Notes: a model not told the origin generated them from the sequence alone. A DNA stretch of 64,000 bases from Ignavibacteriales bacterium (GCA_016709155.1 JADJEI010000013.1:62001-126000), one strand, 5' to 3'; shown: positions 27,619 through 39,833, numbered from the stretch's first letter. Made by a program: numbers and translations.

Positions 27619-30600
27619 TTAGGAATTTGCTTTTTCAATTTTAATTAAACAGTCTTGTTCGCCTATTTTCCATTCTTGATTAAATCCACCGTCTGAAATT
27701 TCACTTTGCAAAATTTGAATTGCTAAAGTTTCACTTGCAATATAATCTTTGTGAATTGAAACTGCGATGAAAAATTTCGTCCGAAGCTTTATAATAAATT
27801 TTTATTTTATCAATTACTTCAAATCCTGCATCTTTTCTCATATTCTGAATTCTATTAACAAATTCTCGTGCGAGACCTTCAGAAATTAGTTCATCATTAA
27901 GTTCCGCATCTATTGCAACAGTGACCCCGACTTCACTTTCTACAACCCAACCTTTGATCTCACTGCTGATAATTTCAACATCACTTTGCGAAATTTCAAT
28001 TTTTGAATCTGCAATATTAAGAAAAATACTTTTACCTTCTTCAAGAATTTTTATTTGATTTCCATCTAATTCGGTTATAGCCGCAGCAACAGATTTTACC
28101 ATTTTACCAAATTTGGGTCCAATAGATTTGAAATTAGCCTTTGCAGTTTTACTAACTATTTCAGAATCATTTTGAAGAACGATAAGTTCTTTGATGTTAA
28201 CTTCTTCAAGAATAACATCTTTCATTTTAGAAAGGGCATCTCTTTTGCTGCTTTCAACTACCACCATCATTTTGCTCAAAGGCTGGCGAACCTTTTAAAT
28301 TATTTTTTGCTCTCATAGCGCGGGCAATTGAAACAACTTGCTGAGCAACTTCCATTTTATCTTCAAGAGATTTTTCAGAATAGGTTACTGCTGGAAATTC
28401 TGATAAGTGCACCGAATCAAATTTTTCCAGTTTTGTTATCGAGTTAAGATTCTGATAGATTTCTTCAGAGATGAAGGAGCGAAGGGGGAAGTAAGTTTCG
28501 AAACGGTTATTAAGCATTCATACAAAGTCTGGTAAGCGGAAATTTTATTCTCATTCATTTCAGATTTCCAGAATCTTCTTCTGCATCTTCTTACGTACCA
28601 ATTTGAAAGCTGATCAATTGTGAAATTTGAAACAGCACGAGCTGCCTTGGTAACATCATAATTATCCATCAGGTTTTCATATTCTGTTACTAACGAATTT
28701 AATTTTGAAATAATCCATCTATCTATTTCGGGTCGCTGTTCATAAGCAATTGCAGGTGATGAAAACTCGAACTTGTCAATATTCGCATAGAGCACTAAGA
28801 ATGAATAAGTATTGGTCAATGTTCCGAAAAATTTACGTTGTACTTCGACCAATCCTTCTTCATCAAATAAAGTCGGACGCCAGGGCGGGCTGTTTGTTAC
28901 GAGATACCAGCGTGTAGCGTCGGCGCCATATTTATCAAATAAAATAAAAGGATCAACTGTATTGCCTTTCGACTTTGACATTTTCAAGCCGTTTTTGTCA
29001 AGTATCAATTCGTTCACAATTACATTTTTAAATGCGACACTATCAAAAAGCATTGTTGCGATAGCATGAAGAGTGTAGAACCACCCGCGTGTCTGGTCAA
29101 TCCCTTCGCAAATAAAATCTGAAGGGAAAAAGTTTTTTCAAATAGTTCTTTATTCTCAAAAGGGTAATGATATTGAGCAAAGGCATTGCGCCCGAATCAA
29201 ACCAAACATCAATTAATTCAGGTGTGCGTTTATAAACTTTTCCGTTTATTTCAAAAATTATTCGATCAACAAATGGTTTGTGAAGATCAATTTCTTTTAG
29301 TTCGAAACGGGTGTTCGAACTCCGTTATCTTCATAAAAACCTGTTTTCAATTCCTCGATACTTCCTACTGCAATCATATCGCCGTCTTCACTAACCCAGA
29401 TTGGAAGGGGGGTAGCCCAAAATCTATCGCGCGAAAGTGCCAAGTCTTTATTTTCTTCGAGCCAGTTGCCAAACCTTCCTGCGCCAACTTCGGGCGGCTG
29501 CCAATTAATCGTTTTGTTTAGTTCCACCATCCTGCCTGCAATCGAAGTTGTTTTGATAAACCATGACTCGCGTGCATAATAAATTACCGGAACATTTTCG
29601 TGCCGCCAGCTAAAAGGATAAGTATGAGTGATGGTTTCCTTTTTGTAAAGCTTACCGTCATGTCTTAATTTTTGAATAATTCCGGCATCTGCATCTTTAC
29701 GAATTGCCCGGCAAAGTCCGTAACTTCGGCTGTAAATAATCCACCGCGCGTAACCGGCTGCATCATCGGCAGATCATATTTTTTAGAGACTTCATAATCG
29801 TCTGCGCCAAAGGCCGGGGCAATATGAACCACTCCGGAGCCGTCTTCAGTGCTTACAAAATTTCCACAAACAACGTAAAAAGCTTTCTTATCTGCTTTAA
29901 CGTAGTCAAACAACTGTTCGTAAAAAAATCCCTCAAGAGTTGATCCCTTAAACTCATCTATAATTTCATATTCACTATCAAGGACTGACAATCTTTCTTT
30001 TGCGAGAATGATTTTTTTGTCTTTATGATTTACTTTTACATAATCAATATCGGCACCGACAGCAAGTGCAACATTGGAAATCAAAGTCCACGGTGTTGTT
30101 GTCCATACTAAAATGAATTCATCTTTCTGTTCAAATTTGAATAAAACATAAACGGATGGATCTTTTGTTTCGCGATAGCCGAGCGCAAGTTCGTGCGATG
30201 ACAAAACAGTTTCTGATTTGGGGTCCTGAGGAACAATTTTATAATCTTTATAAATAAGTCCTTTATCGAATAAAGTTTTTAGCGCCCACCAAACCGATTC
30301 GATATAGTTGTTTGTAAGTGTGATGTAGGCAGAATCAAGATCAATCCAGTAGCCCATCCTATCTGTCATCTTTTCCCAAAGATCGAGATAAGTGAAAACA
30401 GAATTGCGGCAGGCTTGATTGTATTTGTCAACGCCGTATTCAATCACTTCGCTTTTGTGTTTGATACCGAGACTTTTTTCGACTTCAATTTCGACCGGCA
30501 AACCATGAGTATCCCATCCGGCTTTACGCTCTACACGGTAGCCCTTCAGTGTTTTGTAGCGGCAGATCAAATCTTTAAGCGTACGCGCCATTAAGATGAT

Positions 30601-30769
30601 GAATGCCAGGCTTGCCGTTTGCTGTTGGCGGTCCTTCATAAAAGGTGAATGATTTGGATTTATCTCTTGAGGAAATGCTTTTCTCAAAAGTTCTATTTGC
30701 TTTCCAGAATTCTAATATTTGTTGTTCAATTTCGGGGTAATTTATTTTTTCTAAATTTTGTTTAAACAT
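27619..30769 (-). CDS. ileS: isoleucyl-tRNA synthetase (multiple frameshifts)
   Basis: Charges tRNA-Ile and edits misactivated valine. The N-terminus MFKQNLEKINYPEIEQQILEF and YEGPPTANGKPGIHH (HIGH-region), AGWDTHGLPVE, editing-domain sequences, GLKMSKSKGN (KMSKS) near 28970 and the anticodon-binding region are all present in order, about 1050 residues in total. The frame changes at least eight times (near 30590, 29695, 29310, 29185, 29130, 28480, 28265 and 27755), each explained by one base. A single-copy essential enzyme should not be this broken, so I infer sequence errors. The stop is TAA at 27619-27621. Confidence 0.93.
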
Positions 30770-30786
30770 TTTTTATGATTTATCAA

Positions 30787-31398
30787 TTACTGTTGTTCGT
30801 ATTTTTTAATTAATTCTTTTTCTGTTTGAATAAATTCTTTCAACTCTCTTTCGATTCTTTCTTTTCGCAGGATAATGTTTTTTGCCTGTGATTCTGCTTC
30901 AAAAATTATTTCTTTTGCTTTGAGCTGAGCTGTTTTTAATTCAAGGTCGGATTGTTTTTTTGATTCCTGCAGGATGCTTTCATAAACACGGATTTTTTCA
31001 TTCGTTAGATCGGAGTCGCGTTTGGATGTAAGAATTTCTTCAATCGCCATTCCGAAAAATGCCATTGAGCCAAGCAAAATATTTCTCAAGCTGAATAAAA
31101 TAAGGTTTTCGGAAAGTAATTCGCTTGCTCCAAAATATTCATTAAAAAATGAAATTGTAAAAATTGAAATTATTGTGACTGCAATAATTGTTGCGAAAAC
31201 TACTTTGCCGCCGAAATTCCAGCCAAGTGATTTATTGATATACCACCCGCTTGCGAAGCACAGCATAGACATAACAAACCAAACGGCAAAATCATTTTCA
31301 CCAAACTTGAATAAATCCGTTTGAAGAAAATCAGATGAGAAAATAAAAATTGCAAGTAAAACCGGAGCGGCATAGTGGGATAATTTCTTCATTTCCAT
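30787..31398 (-). CDS. hypothetical membrane protein with C-terminal coiled coil
   Basis: The 203 residues have four hydrophobic segments in the first 120 residues and then a highly charged helix (residues about 125-203, rich in Glu, Lys and Ala). The helix contains ELKTAQLKAKEIIFEAESQA, reminiscent of an ATP-synthase b-subunit-like stalk. Its ATG overlaps the punA stop (TAATG), indicating translational coupling, and it sits 18 bases before ileS. I do not recognise a family. A membrane-anchored coiled-coil scaffold is one possibility given the nearby divIVA gene. Confidence 0.75.
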   Translation of the reverse strand: MEMKKLSHYAAPVLLAIFIFSSDFLQTDLFKFGENDFAVWFVMSMLCFASGWYINKSLGWNFGGKVVFATIIAVTIISIFTISFFNEYFGASELLSENLILFSLRNILLGSMAFFGMAIEEILTSKRDSDLTNEKIRVYESILQESKKQSDLELKTAQLKAKEIIFEAESQAKNIILRKERIERELKEFIQTEKELIKKYEQQ

Positions 31399-32220
31399 TA
31401 AAGTCTCCTGATTACTTCTTTCATTATTAAAGTCATTTTTGGTTCTGCTGCCATTGCTGTTTCGATTATTTCCTGAACGTTTACGGGTTTGAGTGAATCA
31501 GGGAAGCATTCATCAGTAATAATGCTGATTCCAAGCACCTTCATTCCCATTTGGTTAGCCACAATATTTTCAGGGATGGTGGACATTCCCACCACGTCAG
31601 CACCGGTTGCACGGAGAAATCTGTACTCTGCTTTTGTTTCGAGATTAGGACCGGGTACAGCAACGTAAACACCTTTTTGGATTTTCAATTTATTTTCAAG
31701 TGCAATTTGTTCGGCAAGGTTTATCAGCTCTTGCGAATAAGGTTCGCTCATATCGGGGAAGCGCGGTCCGAGTTCATTTTCATTCGGTCCAATCAATGGA
31801 TTATCGCCGAGTAGATTTATGTGATCGGTCATCAGCATAACATCACCTTTGCAAAATTGCGGATTCATTCCACCGCAGGCGTTTGATACAAGCAGTGTTT
31901 GCACACCGAGAAATTTCATTACGCGAATTGGATAAGTTATTTGCTGCATCGTGTAGCCTTCGTAATAATGAAACCTGCCTTGCATTGCCACCACCTTCTT
32001 ATTTCCAATTGTGCCAAAAATTAATCTTCCTTTGTGAGATTCAACAGTTGAAATTGGAAAGTGCGGCAGATCGGAATAATCAATTTCGATATCAATTTTT
32101 ATTTCACTGACTAAACCGCCAAGCCCTGTTCCGGAGAACAATTCCAACAGGGAAATTATCTGAAGTATGTTTTTTAATTACAGCTAAGGTTTGTTCTATT
32201 TTATTTTTTAATTCGCTCAT
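31398..32220 (-). CDS. punA: purine nucleoside phosphorylase (frameshift near 32125)
   Basis: Phosphorolysis of purine nucleosides to base plus ribose-1-phosphate (salvage). The start MSELKNKIEQTLAVIKKH at 32220 is one base after the divIVA stop. A single extra base near 32125 disrupts GIVLGTGLGG, after which the frame is open to 31398. Motifs: GRFHYYEGY, LLVSNACGGMNP, MLMTDHINLLGDNPL, VYVAVPGPNLETKAEYR and the base-binding region GMSTIPENIVANQMGMKVLGISIITDE. These match the trimeric PNP I family; the E and N of the purine site are present. Confidence 0.92.
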
Positions 32221-32221
32221 A

Positions 32222-32673
32222 TTATAAAATTTTATTAACTATATCATCAATGTTTAGATCGAGATCTTTTGATTCATCAGTTTTTCGAGGTGCAGGATTT
32301 TCTTCACCGGCATAAGCAACTTTTGTTTCGAGAAGATTCGATTGAGTGTTTACGATAGACTTAAGTCTTGCAATTAGAAAATCTTTTTCGTCGCGAAGTC
32401 TAATAACTGCATCACGTATTTCATTTGCTTGCTCGCGGGCTTTCTCTTCCTGCGCTTTTAATAAAGTATCCTGAAGATTTTTTCTATTCGCTTATAGTCA
32501 TTAACTTTAATATTCAACTCATCTAATTCTCGTTTTAGTTTTTCGTTTTCTTTGTAAAGGTTGTCAAATTCATCAGCGAGTTTTTCGAGGAATGCTTGAA
32601 CCTCTTCAGTTTCGTAGCCGCGCATTGACTTACTGAACTCTTGCTGTTTTATACTAAGCGGAGAAAACTTCAT
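32222..32673 (-). CDS. divIVA: DivIVA-domain protein (frameshift near 32475)
   Basis: The N-terminal MKFSPLSIKQQEFSKSMRGY and EVQAFLEKLADEFDNLYKEN match the DivIVA lipid-binding and coiled-coil start, which targets curved or polar membrane and organises division or growth proteins. After one indel near 32475 the coiled coil continues (QEEKAREQANEIRDAVIRL) and ends DLDLNIDDIVNKIL at 32222. The ATG overlaps the yggS stop as ATGA, so translation is coupled. A yggS-divIVA-...-ileS-lspA-rluD order is a familiar arrangement. Confidence 0.88.
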
Positions 32674-33368
32674 AACTCATTCCATTTTTTTGAATAATCT
32701 CTTTCACCAAAAATTGCTGAACCAATTCGCAGCATAGTTGAACCTTCTTCAATTGCAATTTCAAAATCACTTGTCATTCCCATTGAGAGTTCGCGTAATT
32801 GATAACCTTCAGAATTAAATTTTATTAATAAATTTTTAAATCTCTAAAACTTTTCTGATTAGAATTTCATTCTCGGTTAAAGGCGCCATTGTCATCAAGC
32901 CTAATGTATTTATATTTTTACTCAACTTACAAAATTTTAAAATATTTCTAACTTCATCTTCACTCTCGGCACCTGACTTGGTTTCTTCACCAGATGTTTT
33001 AACCTGCACCAAAATTTTCTGAACTTTTCCTATTACTTCAGCTTTTTTTGCTATCTCTTCTGCAAGTTCAAATGAATCAACTGAGTGGATAATCTCTGCA
33101 CAATTCACAGCATATTTTACTTTATTCATCTGAAGATTGCCGATAAAATGCCAGGTGACTTTGCTGCCGATTTTTCAAATTTCAGATTTAATTCCTGCGC
33201 TTTATTTTCGCCAAAGTCTGAAATACCTGCATCAATTGCCTGATTGATTGCATCAATTCCAAAATACTTTGAGACTGCAATCAGCTTAATTTCATTAACG
33301 TTCCGACCGCATTCTGAACACTTTTTCTGAATCCGGTTTCGCAGTGCAACAATATTATTAGCAATCAT
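32670..33368 (-). CDS. yggS: YggS-family pyridoxal phosphate homeostasis protein (frameshifted)
   Basis: PLP-binding alanine-racemase-fold protein without racemase activity. The N-terminal part has LIAVSKYFGIDAINQAIDAG (PLP Lys) and FGENKAQEL. After an indel near 33145, SAIFR is replaced in the next frame by HFIGNLQMNKVKYAV, EIIHSVDSFELA and VQVKTSGEETKSG. After a second indel near 32840 the end reads LSMGMTSDFEIAIEEGSTMLRIG and FGERDY. All family motifs are present across three frames. First gene of the housekeeping cluster. Confidence 0.88.
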
Positions 33369-33505
33369 TTCAAAATTAAGGTTGTGAATCTATACCTTAA
33401 TTTACAGAAAATCAACGAAAATTTTGTTAGAAAAACCAGAGGAACAAACATTTACAAATTGAAAATCTTTGAGCTTTAACAGGAAGGTAATAGAAAATTA
33501 TTAAA

Positions 33506-33532
33506 AAGGCAGCTAACCAAAGCTGCCTTGAA
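33506..33532 (-). terminator. rho-independent terminator after the repeat-protein gene
   Basis: AAGGCAGCT and AGCTGCCTT form a perfect stem; on the minus strand a TTTTTAATAA tail follows. It lies about 30 bases beyond the stop at 33566. Confidence 0.85.
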
Positions 33533-33565
33533 AGAAATGTCTTAGAATACTTTTGACATTTGATG

Positions 33566-35305
33566 TTATTTCTGAATTATCATTTTCTTAGTTTCAACGA
33601 AACCACCTGACCTTAATTGGTAGTAGTAAACTCCGCTGGACAGGCTGATATTCTGTCCTGCGTTAAACTCAACTTCGTACGTGCCGGGCTGCTGTGGCTC
33701 GTTTACGAGTGTGGCTACTTCGTTGCCAAGTATGTCATACACAAGAAGCCTCACCCCCAACCCCTCTCCAAAGGAGAGGGGAGTTGAAGGAATTGTATAT
33801 TTTATTTTTGTTGTTGGATTAAATGGATTCGGGAAGTTCTGCTCAAGTGAAAATTCTGTTGGTGAAGTTACTTCAACCTCAACTGTGTTTGAATATTCAA
33901 AACTTCCATCAAAGTCAATCTGTTTTAATCTGTATTGATATTTTCCAGAAAAAAGATTTTCATCAGTGAAAGAATAACCCTTAGGTTCGGTTGTGGTCCC
34001 AAATCCGGGAACAAAACCGATGACCTCCAATCCTGTTTGACTATTGACGTTTGACATTTGACTTCTGCATTTCGAAGCCGCTGTTTTTGTCTCCGTAGCA
34101 GTCTGCCAGTTTAGCGAAACTGAGTTTTGCTGTGCTGTTGCTGTAAAGGAGATTAACTCGACAGGAACAATGTCGGAGGCAATTCTTAAGAGCATTACTT
34201 CTTGCTGAAACGTGACCTGGGTTTGATGTCCAGCAATTATATAATCTCCGTTGGCAGCCTGAACTACTGAGTAACAGACTGTACTAGAACCATAAAGTGA
34301 TTCTGTATAGCTATTAATAAATTTTGTCCAAATAATTTCACCAATAGAATCAGTTCTGATAATCCAACCACGATTTTCAATATCAGGAGGAGAAGCCCCG
34401 CCAGCAACAATATACCCGCCATCACTTGTTTGCTGAACCGCATAACCATAGTCTGGTTCATTAGAATAATCATAAGTTTTTTCCCACTCTACATTGCCGA
34501 GTGAGTCGGTTTTTAGCAGAGCAACGTTCCAACTTTCACCTGTTATGCCACGCATTCCAGCAAGTATTAGTTTTGAATCCTCTGTTTCTTCAATTTGGCG
34601 AAATGAGTCGTAAGATTCATCGAATTTTTTTGTCCAAAGAGTATCACCAACTCCATTTGCCTTTAATATCCATTCTCGCTCTGTCGGAGTACCGGTTTTA
34701 CCTACAATTAAAAGTTTTCATTTTCAACTTTTTTATAGAATAAGCAATGTCTTCACCACTACCACCATAAGTTTTTTCCCAAATATAATTACCATCCAAA
34801 TCAATCTTCACTAGATATAGATTCGAATTTTTTTCTCCGGCTAAAACAAACCCATTTCCTACCGTTTCAAGCCTCCAACAAATATCATCATTGGTGCCAC
34901 CTATTGTTTTTGTCCATAAACTATCGCCAAGTGAGTTTGTTTTTATTAAGTAATAATCCAATCCCCCAACACCAAATGAGTTTGTTGCTCCACCAACAAT
35001 AAAACCTCCATCATCTGTTCGCTTTATTGAGTAGGCATAATCATCACCAGATCCGCCATAAGTTTTAGTCCAAAGTATATTTCCATCTGCATCTGTTTTT
35101 ATCAACCAGACATCAAAACCCCCGCACCATAAGAGCCTGTATAACCCACTATAGCTATGCCACCATCATTTGTTTCAATAACTGCTCGGCCATAATCATC
35201 GGCTGTTGTTAGTCCGTAGTTTTTCTTCCATAAAATATTTTGGGCACTTAGGCTTAAAGTCAAAGTGGTGCAAAAAATTATCGTTGTCAAAATTATTTTT
35301 TCCAT
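33566..35305 (-). CDS. secreted WTKTYGG-repeat protein with T9SS domain, copy B (frameshifted)
   Basis: ATG 35305 follows GGAGATG and opens a signal peptide (MEKIILTTIIFCTTLTLSLSAQ). The body consists of about eight repeats of roughly 50 residues (WTKTYGGSGDDYAYSIKRT, DDGGFIVGG), a predicted beta-propeller-like repeat. The FN3-like VPVELISFTAT segment and a T9SS domain (FPNPFNPTT ... MIIQK) follow. Indels near 35105 and 34715 split the frame. Two repeat insertions are in frame: 34035-34064 in the FN3 loop and 33749-33790 in the sorting domain. It is the second gene of duplicated module B, 11 bases after the beta-helix gene. Confidence 0.8.
33749..33790. repeat. palindromic repeat (CCCCTCTCC/GGAGAGGGG) in frame in a T9SS domain
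   Basis: CCCCTCTCC, AAA and GGAGAGGGG form a hairpin core and encode part of TPLSFGEGLGVR between YTIPS and LLVYDILGNEV. Further copies: 36903-36944 and 40059-40096. Related versions at another loop: 56889-56926 and 59534-59571. Confidence 0.85.
34035..34064. repeat. GTTTGAC-type insertion in the FN3 loop
   Basis: Short direct near-repeats (TTTGACTATTGACG, TTTGACATTTGAC) occupy the loop before LEVIGFVPG. This is the same loop that holds other insert types in the paralogues. Confidence 0.6.
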
Positions 35306-35316
35306 TTTAGCATCTC

Positions 35317-36551
35317 CTATTCCGCATTATGTTTTACACAAAAATCAGTTAAGGTATCTGCTTTGATCCAAGTGTTATTTAAATATAATACTGCGGTACT
35401 ATCTGTATCATACTCTCCAACCGGGCAATCTTCTCCTATGAACGGATTATATCCTTCCGGGCTGTAAAAAGTATTATTCTTTATCCAACTAAATGGCATT
35501 GCATCTGCATTCTCTATTCTAAATGTTGGGCGATCGGCTCTGAATGATTCCAACCGGCAATTCTCAAAGTAACTATAAAATGCTCCGTTTAATGGATTCG
35601 CATCTTGTGTAACATCTATTGCTTTACCTCCGGCTATGTAACTGTTATATGCTCTCAATAATGGTTTTTCAGTTTGCGGGTCTTTGTAGCCTGCTTCTAT
35701 TCCTGATTTTTTAGGATGAGCAGTGTTTATGTAACACTCATTGACTGTCAGCCTGCCAGCTTTGTGTATTGTTTGTCCATTTACATTATAAGAAATATCC
35801 GGGTTGCGAAATATATGTATCCCATCTCCCTGATATGTTGCCCCAGGTTCATCTACTCCTGCAGAATCAATAGTTGTTGAGTCCACTAAAACATCATAAC
35901 CTGCCACCTGCATTCCGTCCCAGCCGCTATTTTTTATAGTTGATTGCCTGAATGTTCCGTTATCTCCAAATAGCTTTACTCCGCCGGGGGATTTAATTTC
36001 TTGAAGTGGCGGTCCAATAGGAACACCCCAAGCTGCCCAGCCACAGCTATCTACATAAAGATTATAGCCAAGAAAACTGCTTGAGAAAGAACCAACCCTT
36101 ATTCCAAACCATCGGAAACGTCTGATCTGTAAATCTTTGATAACTGCAAAGTCCACATTGTCTAAATCGAAACACTTTAGACTCCAGCTCAGTGTATCTT
36201 CCCTATCAGCGGAAGAAATACCTTCAAGTATCGTTTTGGATTTACTTTTGCCAATGAAGGAAATATTTACTAAGTCTTTAACGATAATAGAATCTACCAG
36301 AAAGGCAGAGTCCACAAGAAAGTAAGAAGTATTTGAAGCTAATTTGCCCTTCATATCTTTAAAGGAGTAAGCATTACTCCAACCGCTGCCTGAATGATCG
36401 CCTGTGCCGTGAGGTGTTACATACTTAGCAACATTGGGGGTACGCTGTTGTTATCTCCCAATAAATTGGAATTAGTGTTATTATAATTAGCAGCTATAAA
36501 ACAATAAACTGCCGCAAATAATAGAACCGATCGAACAAGAATGATTTTCAT
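35317..36551 (-). CDS. secreted parallel beta-helix protein, copy B (frameshift near 36437)
   Basis: ATG 36551 has a perfect AGGAGG six bases upstream and encodes MKIILVRSVLLFAAVYCFIA, a signal peptide. A missing G in the run near 36437 breaks the frame before NVAKYVTPHGTGDHSGSGWS; from there it is open to 35317. The THGTGDHSGSGWSNAYSF-type start and the rungs (IIVKDLVNISFIGKSKSKT, TIKNSGWDGMQVAG) fit a secreted right-handed beta-helix. There is no T9SS domain. It is nearly identical in DNA to copy A at 38475 except for the last 45 residues. It is followed at once by the repeat-protein gene. Confidence 0.82.
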
Positions 36552-36675
36552 CAGAACCTCCTGAAATATTAATTAAACAATATCAAATAAGTTATTTACC
36601 TCCGCTGATAAAATTTCCAGAAGCATATTACAAATAGAAAAAGAGAAAGTCAATAACCTGAATGCGTGAAAATAG

Positions 36676-36708
36676 AAGATGACATCCTTCTTATCGGGAT
36701 GTCATCTT
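36676..36708 (-). terminator. 12-bp perfect-stem terminator
   Basis: AAGATGACATCC and GGATGTCATCTT form a perfect stem downstream of the stop at 36720. An identical hairpin lies at 39834-39866. Confidence 0.8.
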
Positions 36709-36719
36709 TATGTATCAAA

Positions 36720-38453
36720 TCAGCGGAGTAAAATCATCTTCTTAGTTTCAACAAAACTGCCTGACCGTAGTTGATAGTAGTACACTCCGCTGGACAGGCT
36801 GATAGCCTGTCCTACGTTAAACTCAACTTCGTAAGTGCCGGGCTGCTGTGGTTCGTTTACAAGTGTTGAGACTTCGTTGCCGAGTATGTCATACACAATA
36901 AGCCTCACCCCCAACCCCTCTCCAAAGGAGAGGGGAGTTGAAGGAATTGTATATTTTATTTTTGTTGTTGGGTTAAATGGATTTGGATAGTTCTGCTCAA
37001 GTGAAAATTCTGTTGGTGAAGTTATTTCAACTTCAACTGTGTTTGAGTATTCAAATGTTCCATCAAAGTCATTTTGCTTTAATCTGTATTGATATTTTCC
37101 AGCAGAAAGATTTTCATCAGTAAAAGAATAACTCTTGGGTTCAGTAGTAGTCCCAAACCCAGGGAATGAAAGCAATTTGATTCCATTCCAGATTGCTGAC
37201 TGAAGACTGAGAACTGCCAACTTGTTTTCTCTCTACCTCAAACCCACTGTTATTTGTCTGCCAGTGCGAAACTGAGTTTTGGACTGTAAAGGAGATTAAC
37301 TCGACAGGAACAATGTCGGAGGCAATTCTTAAGAGCATTACTTCTTGCTGAAACGTGACCGGGGTTGATGTCCAAGAAATTTTTAATCTCCTTTGGCTGC
37401 CCGAACTACTGAGTAACAGACTGTAACAAACTGATTCTGTATAGCTATTAATAAATTTTGTCCAAATAATTTCACCAATAGAATCAGTTCTGATAATCCA
37501 ACCACGATTTTCAATATCAGGAGGAGAAGCCCCGCCAGCAACAATATACCCGCCATCACTTGTTTGCTGAACTGAATAACCATAGTCTGGTTCATTAGCA
37601 TAATCATAAGTTTTTTCCCATTCTACATTGCCGAACGAATCGGTTTTAAGAAGAACGATATTTCTATCTCCTATAACAACACGAGTCCCAGTTAGTATCA
37701 GCTTACTATACTCTATTTCATAAACTTTATAGAATACTTCGTGCGACTCTGCAAATATTTTTGTCCAAAGCGTGTCCCCAATTTCATTTAACTTTAACAA
37801 CCACGCTTCACACAGCCATTTTGGCCACCAACTATATATCCTCCATTTTGAGATTTTACAATAGTATATGCCCATCATCTGCAGTATTCTGCCATAAATT
37901 TTCTCCCACTGAACTTTCTAGAATCTGTCTTAACGATCCATACGTCCGAATCTCCCTCCGGATATGCTCTCTCTCTCCTGTTAATATATAACCTCCGTCA
38001 TCTGTTATTTCTAAAGAGAAAAAAAAGTCATCGTGAATCGTTCCATAGACTTTCACCCATTCCTTATTTCCAAATTCATCCGTCTTGATCAAACATCCGT
38101 CAAGCATTCCATTTGAACCAAATGACTCGGAAGCACCTGTAATAATGAATCCATTGTCTTCCGTTTGTTTTACTTGGTAACTAAAATCATCGCCACTTTC
38201 TCCATAGGTTTTTGTCCAAAGCGTATCACCATCAGGTGTTGTCTTTATAAGCCAGATATCGTTCCCACCTCGCACAACAAGAACCAGTGTATCCTAATAG
38301 CACAATATTATTATCGCTCGTTTCAATTACAGATCTACCGAAATCATCTGCACTGCTTGGACCAAATTTTCTTCCAAAGAATATGCTTGGGGAGTAAATT
38401 GATATAACAGAAAGTAAGAAAAAAAACAAATAATATTTTGTTGATTTTTGCAT
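36720..38453 (-). CDS. secreted WTKTYGG-repeat protein with T9SS domain, copy A (frameshifted)
   Basis: Paralogue of the gene at 33566. It starts MQKSTKYYLFFFLLSVISIY with signal character. Repeats such as WTKTYGESGDDFSYQVKQT with EDNGFIITG follow across at least three frames (breaks near 38270, 37870 and 37200), then the FN3-like segment and a T9SS domain ending MILLR at 36720. The N-terminal half has diverged clearly from copy B, whereas the stretch around 37300-37650 and the C-terminus are almost identical. The mixture suggests duplication with partial homogenisation. The repeat at 36903-36944 is in frame in the sorting domain. Confidence 0.78.
36903..36944. repeat. palindromic repeat (CCCCTCTCC/GGAGAGGGG) in frame in a T9SS domain
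   Basis: Same sequence and same codon position as the copy at 33749-33790, between YTIPS and LIVYDILGNEV. Confidence 0.85.
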
Positions 38454-38474
38454 TTTATTTTACTCACTTTCCAT

Positions 38475-39708
38475 TTATGGTGTGGTTAAATTATGTGTAG
38501 CACAAAAATCAAATAAATCCCCACCTTTAATCCATCTATTGTTGATGTATAAAACAGCTGTGCTGTCTGTGTCATATTCGGCTACAGGACAGAATATATC
38601 GGGAGGACTATAATCTGCAGGGCTGTAAAAAGTATTATTCTTTATCCAACTAAATGGCATTGCATCTGCATTCTCTATTCTAAATGTTGGGCGATCGGCT
38701 CTGAATGATTCCAACCGGCAATTCTCAAAGTAACTATAAAATGCTCCGTTTAATGGATTCGCATCTTGTGTAACATCTATTGCTTTACTTCCGGCTATGT
38801 AACTGTTATATGCTCTCAATAATGGTTTTTCAGTTTGCGGGTCTTTGTAGCCTGCTTCTATTCCTGATTTTTTAGGATGAGCAGTGTTTATGTAACACTC
38901 ATTGACTGTCAGCCTGCCAGCTTTGTGTATTGTTTGTCCATTTACATTTATAAGAAATATCCGGGTTGGGATATATGTATCCCATCTCCCTGATATGTTG
39001 CCCCAGGTTCATCTACTCCTGCAGAATCAATAGTTGTTGAGTCCACTAAAACATCATAACCTGCCACCTGCATTCCGTCCCAGCCGCTATTTTTATAGTT
39101 GATTGCCTGAATGTTCCGTTATCTCCAAATAGCTTTACTCCGCCGGGGATTTAATTTCTTGAAGTGGCGGTCCAATAGGAACACCCCAAGCTGCCCAGCC
39201 ACAGCTATCTACATAAAGATTATACCAAGAAAACTGCTTAGGAAAGAAACCCTTAATCCCAAACCATCGGAAACGTCTGATCTGTAAATCTTTGATAACT
39301 GCAAAGTCCACATTGTCTAAATCGAAACACTTTAGACTCCAGCTCAGTGTATCTTCCCTATCAGCGGAAGAAATACCTTCAAGTATCGTTTTGGATTTAC
39401 TTTTGCCAATGAAGGAAATATTTACTAAGTCTTTAACGATAATAGAATCTACCAGAAAGGCAGAGTCCACAAGAAAGTAAGAAGTATTTGAAGCTAATTT
39501 GCCCTTCATATCTTTAAAGGAGTAAGCATTACTCCAACCGCTGCCTGAATGATCGCCTGTGCCGTGAGGTGTTACATACTTAGCAACATTGGGGGGTACG
39601 CTGTTGTTATCTCCCAATAAATTGGAATTAGTGTTATTATAATTAGCAGCTATAAAACAATAAACTGCCGCAAATAATAGAACCGATCGAACAAGAATGA
39701 TTTTTCAT
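38475..39708 (-). CDS. secreted parallel beta-helix protein, copy A (several frameshifts)
   Basis: Second copy of the beta-helix gene, with the same AGGAGG site upstream. One extra T right after the ATG (39706-39708) and indels near 39240, 39155, 39095 and 38955 break the frame relative to copy B, yet nucleotide identity is near total up to about 38625. The last residues (SPADYSPPDIFCPVAEYDT ... CATHNLTTP) differ from copy B. Each copy has errors where the other is intact, for example six G here but five in copy B near the N-terminus. A consensus of the two gives one complete protein. Confidence 0.78.
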
Positions 39709-39833
39709 CAGAACCTCCTGAAATATTAATTAAACAATATCAAATAAGTTATTTACCTCCGCTGATAAAATTTCCAGAAGCATATTACAAATAGAAAAAG
39801 AGAAAGTCAATGACCTGAATGAGTGAAAATAAA

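Larger units (their letters stand above)
35461..37245. repeat. direct repeat, left copy (about 1.8 kb)
   Basis: Nearly identical to 38622-40405 and offset by about 3160 bases. It includes the beta-helix gene, the intergenic region with its terminator hairpin, and the T9SS/FN3 end of the gene before it. Most differences seen are 1-nt indels. Confidence 0.85.

Noticed and set aside
27184..27644. Phe-rich hydrophobic plus-strand proteins
   Set aside because: They are the reverse complement of the lysine-rich tail of the DksA-type gene (AAA/AAG read as TTT/CTT).
27619..30769. ileS as a genuine pseudogene
   Set aside because: All catalytic and editing motifs remain in order and no second ileS is seen in the window. 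Scattered 1-nt breaks fit sequence error better than decay.
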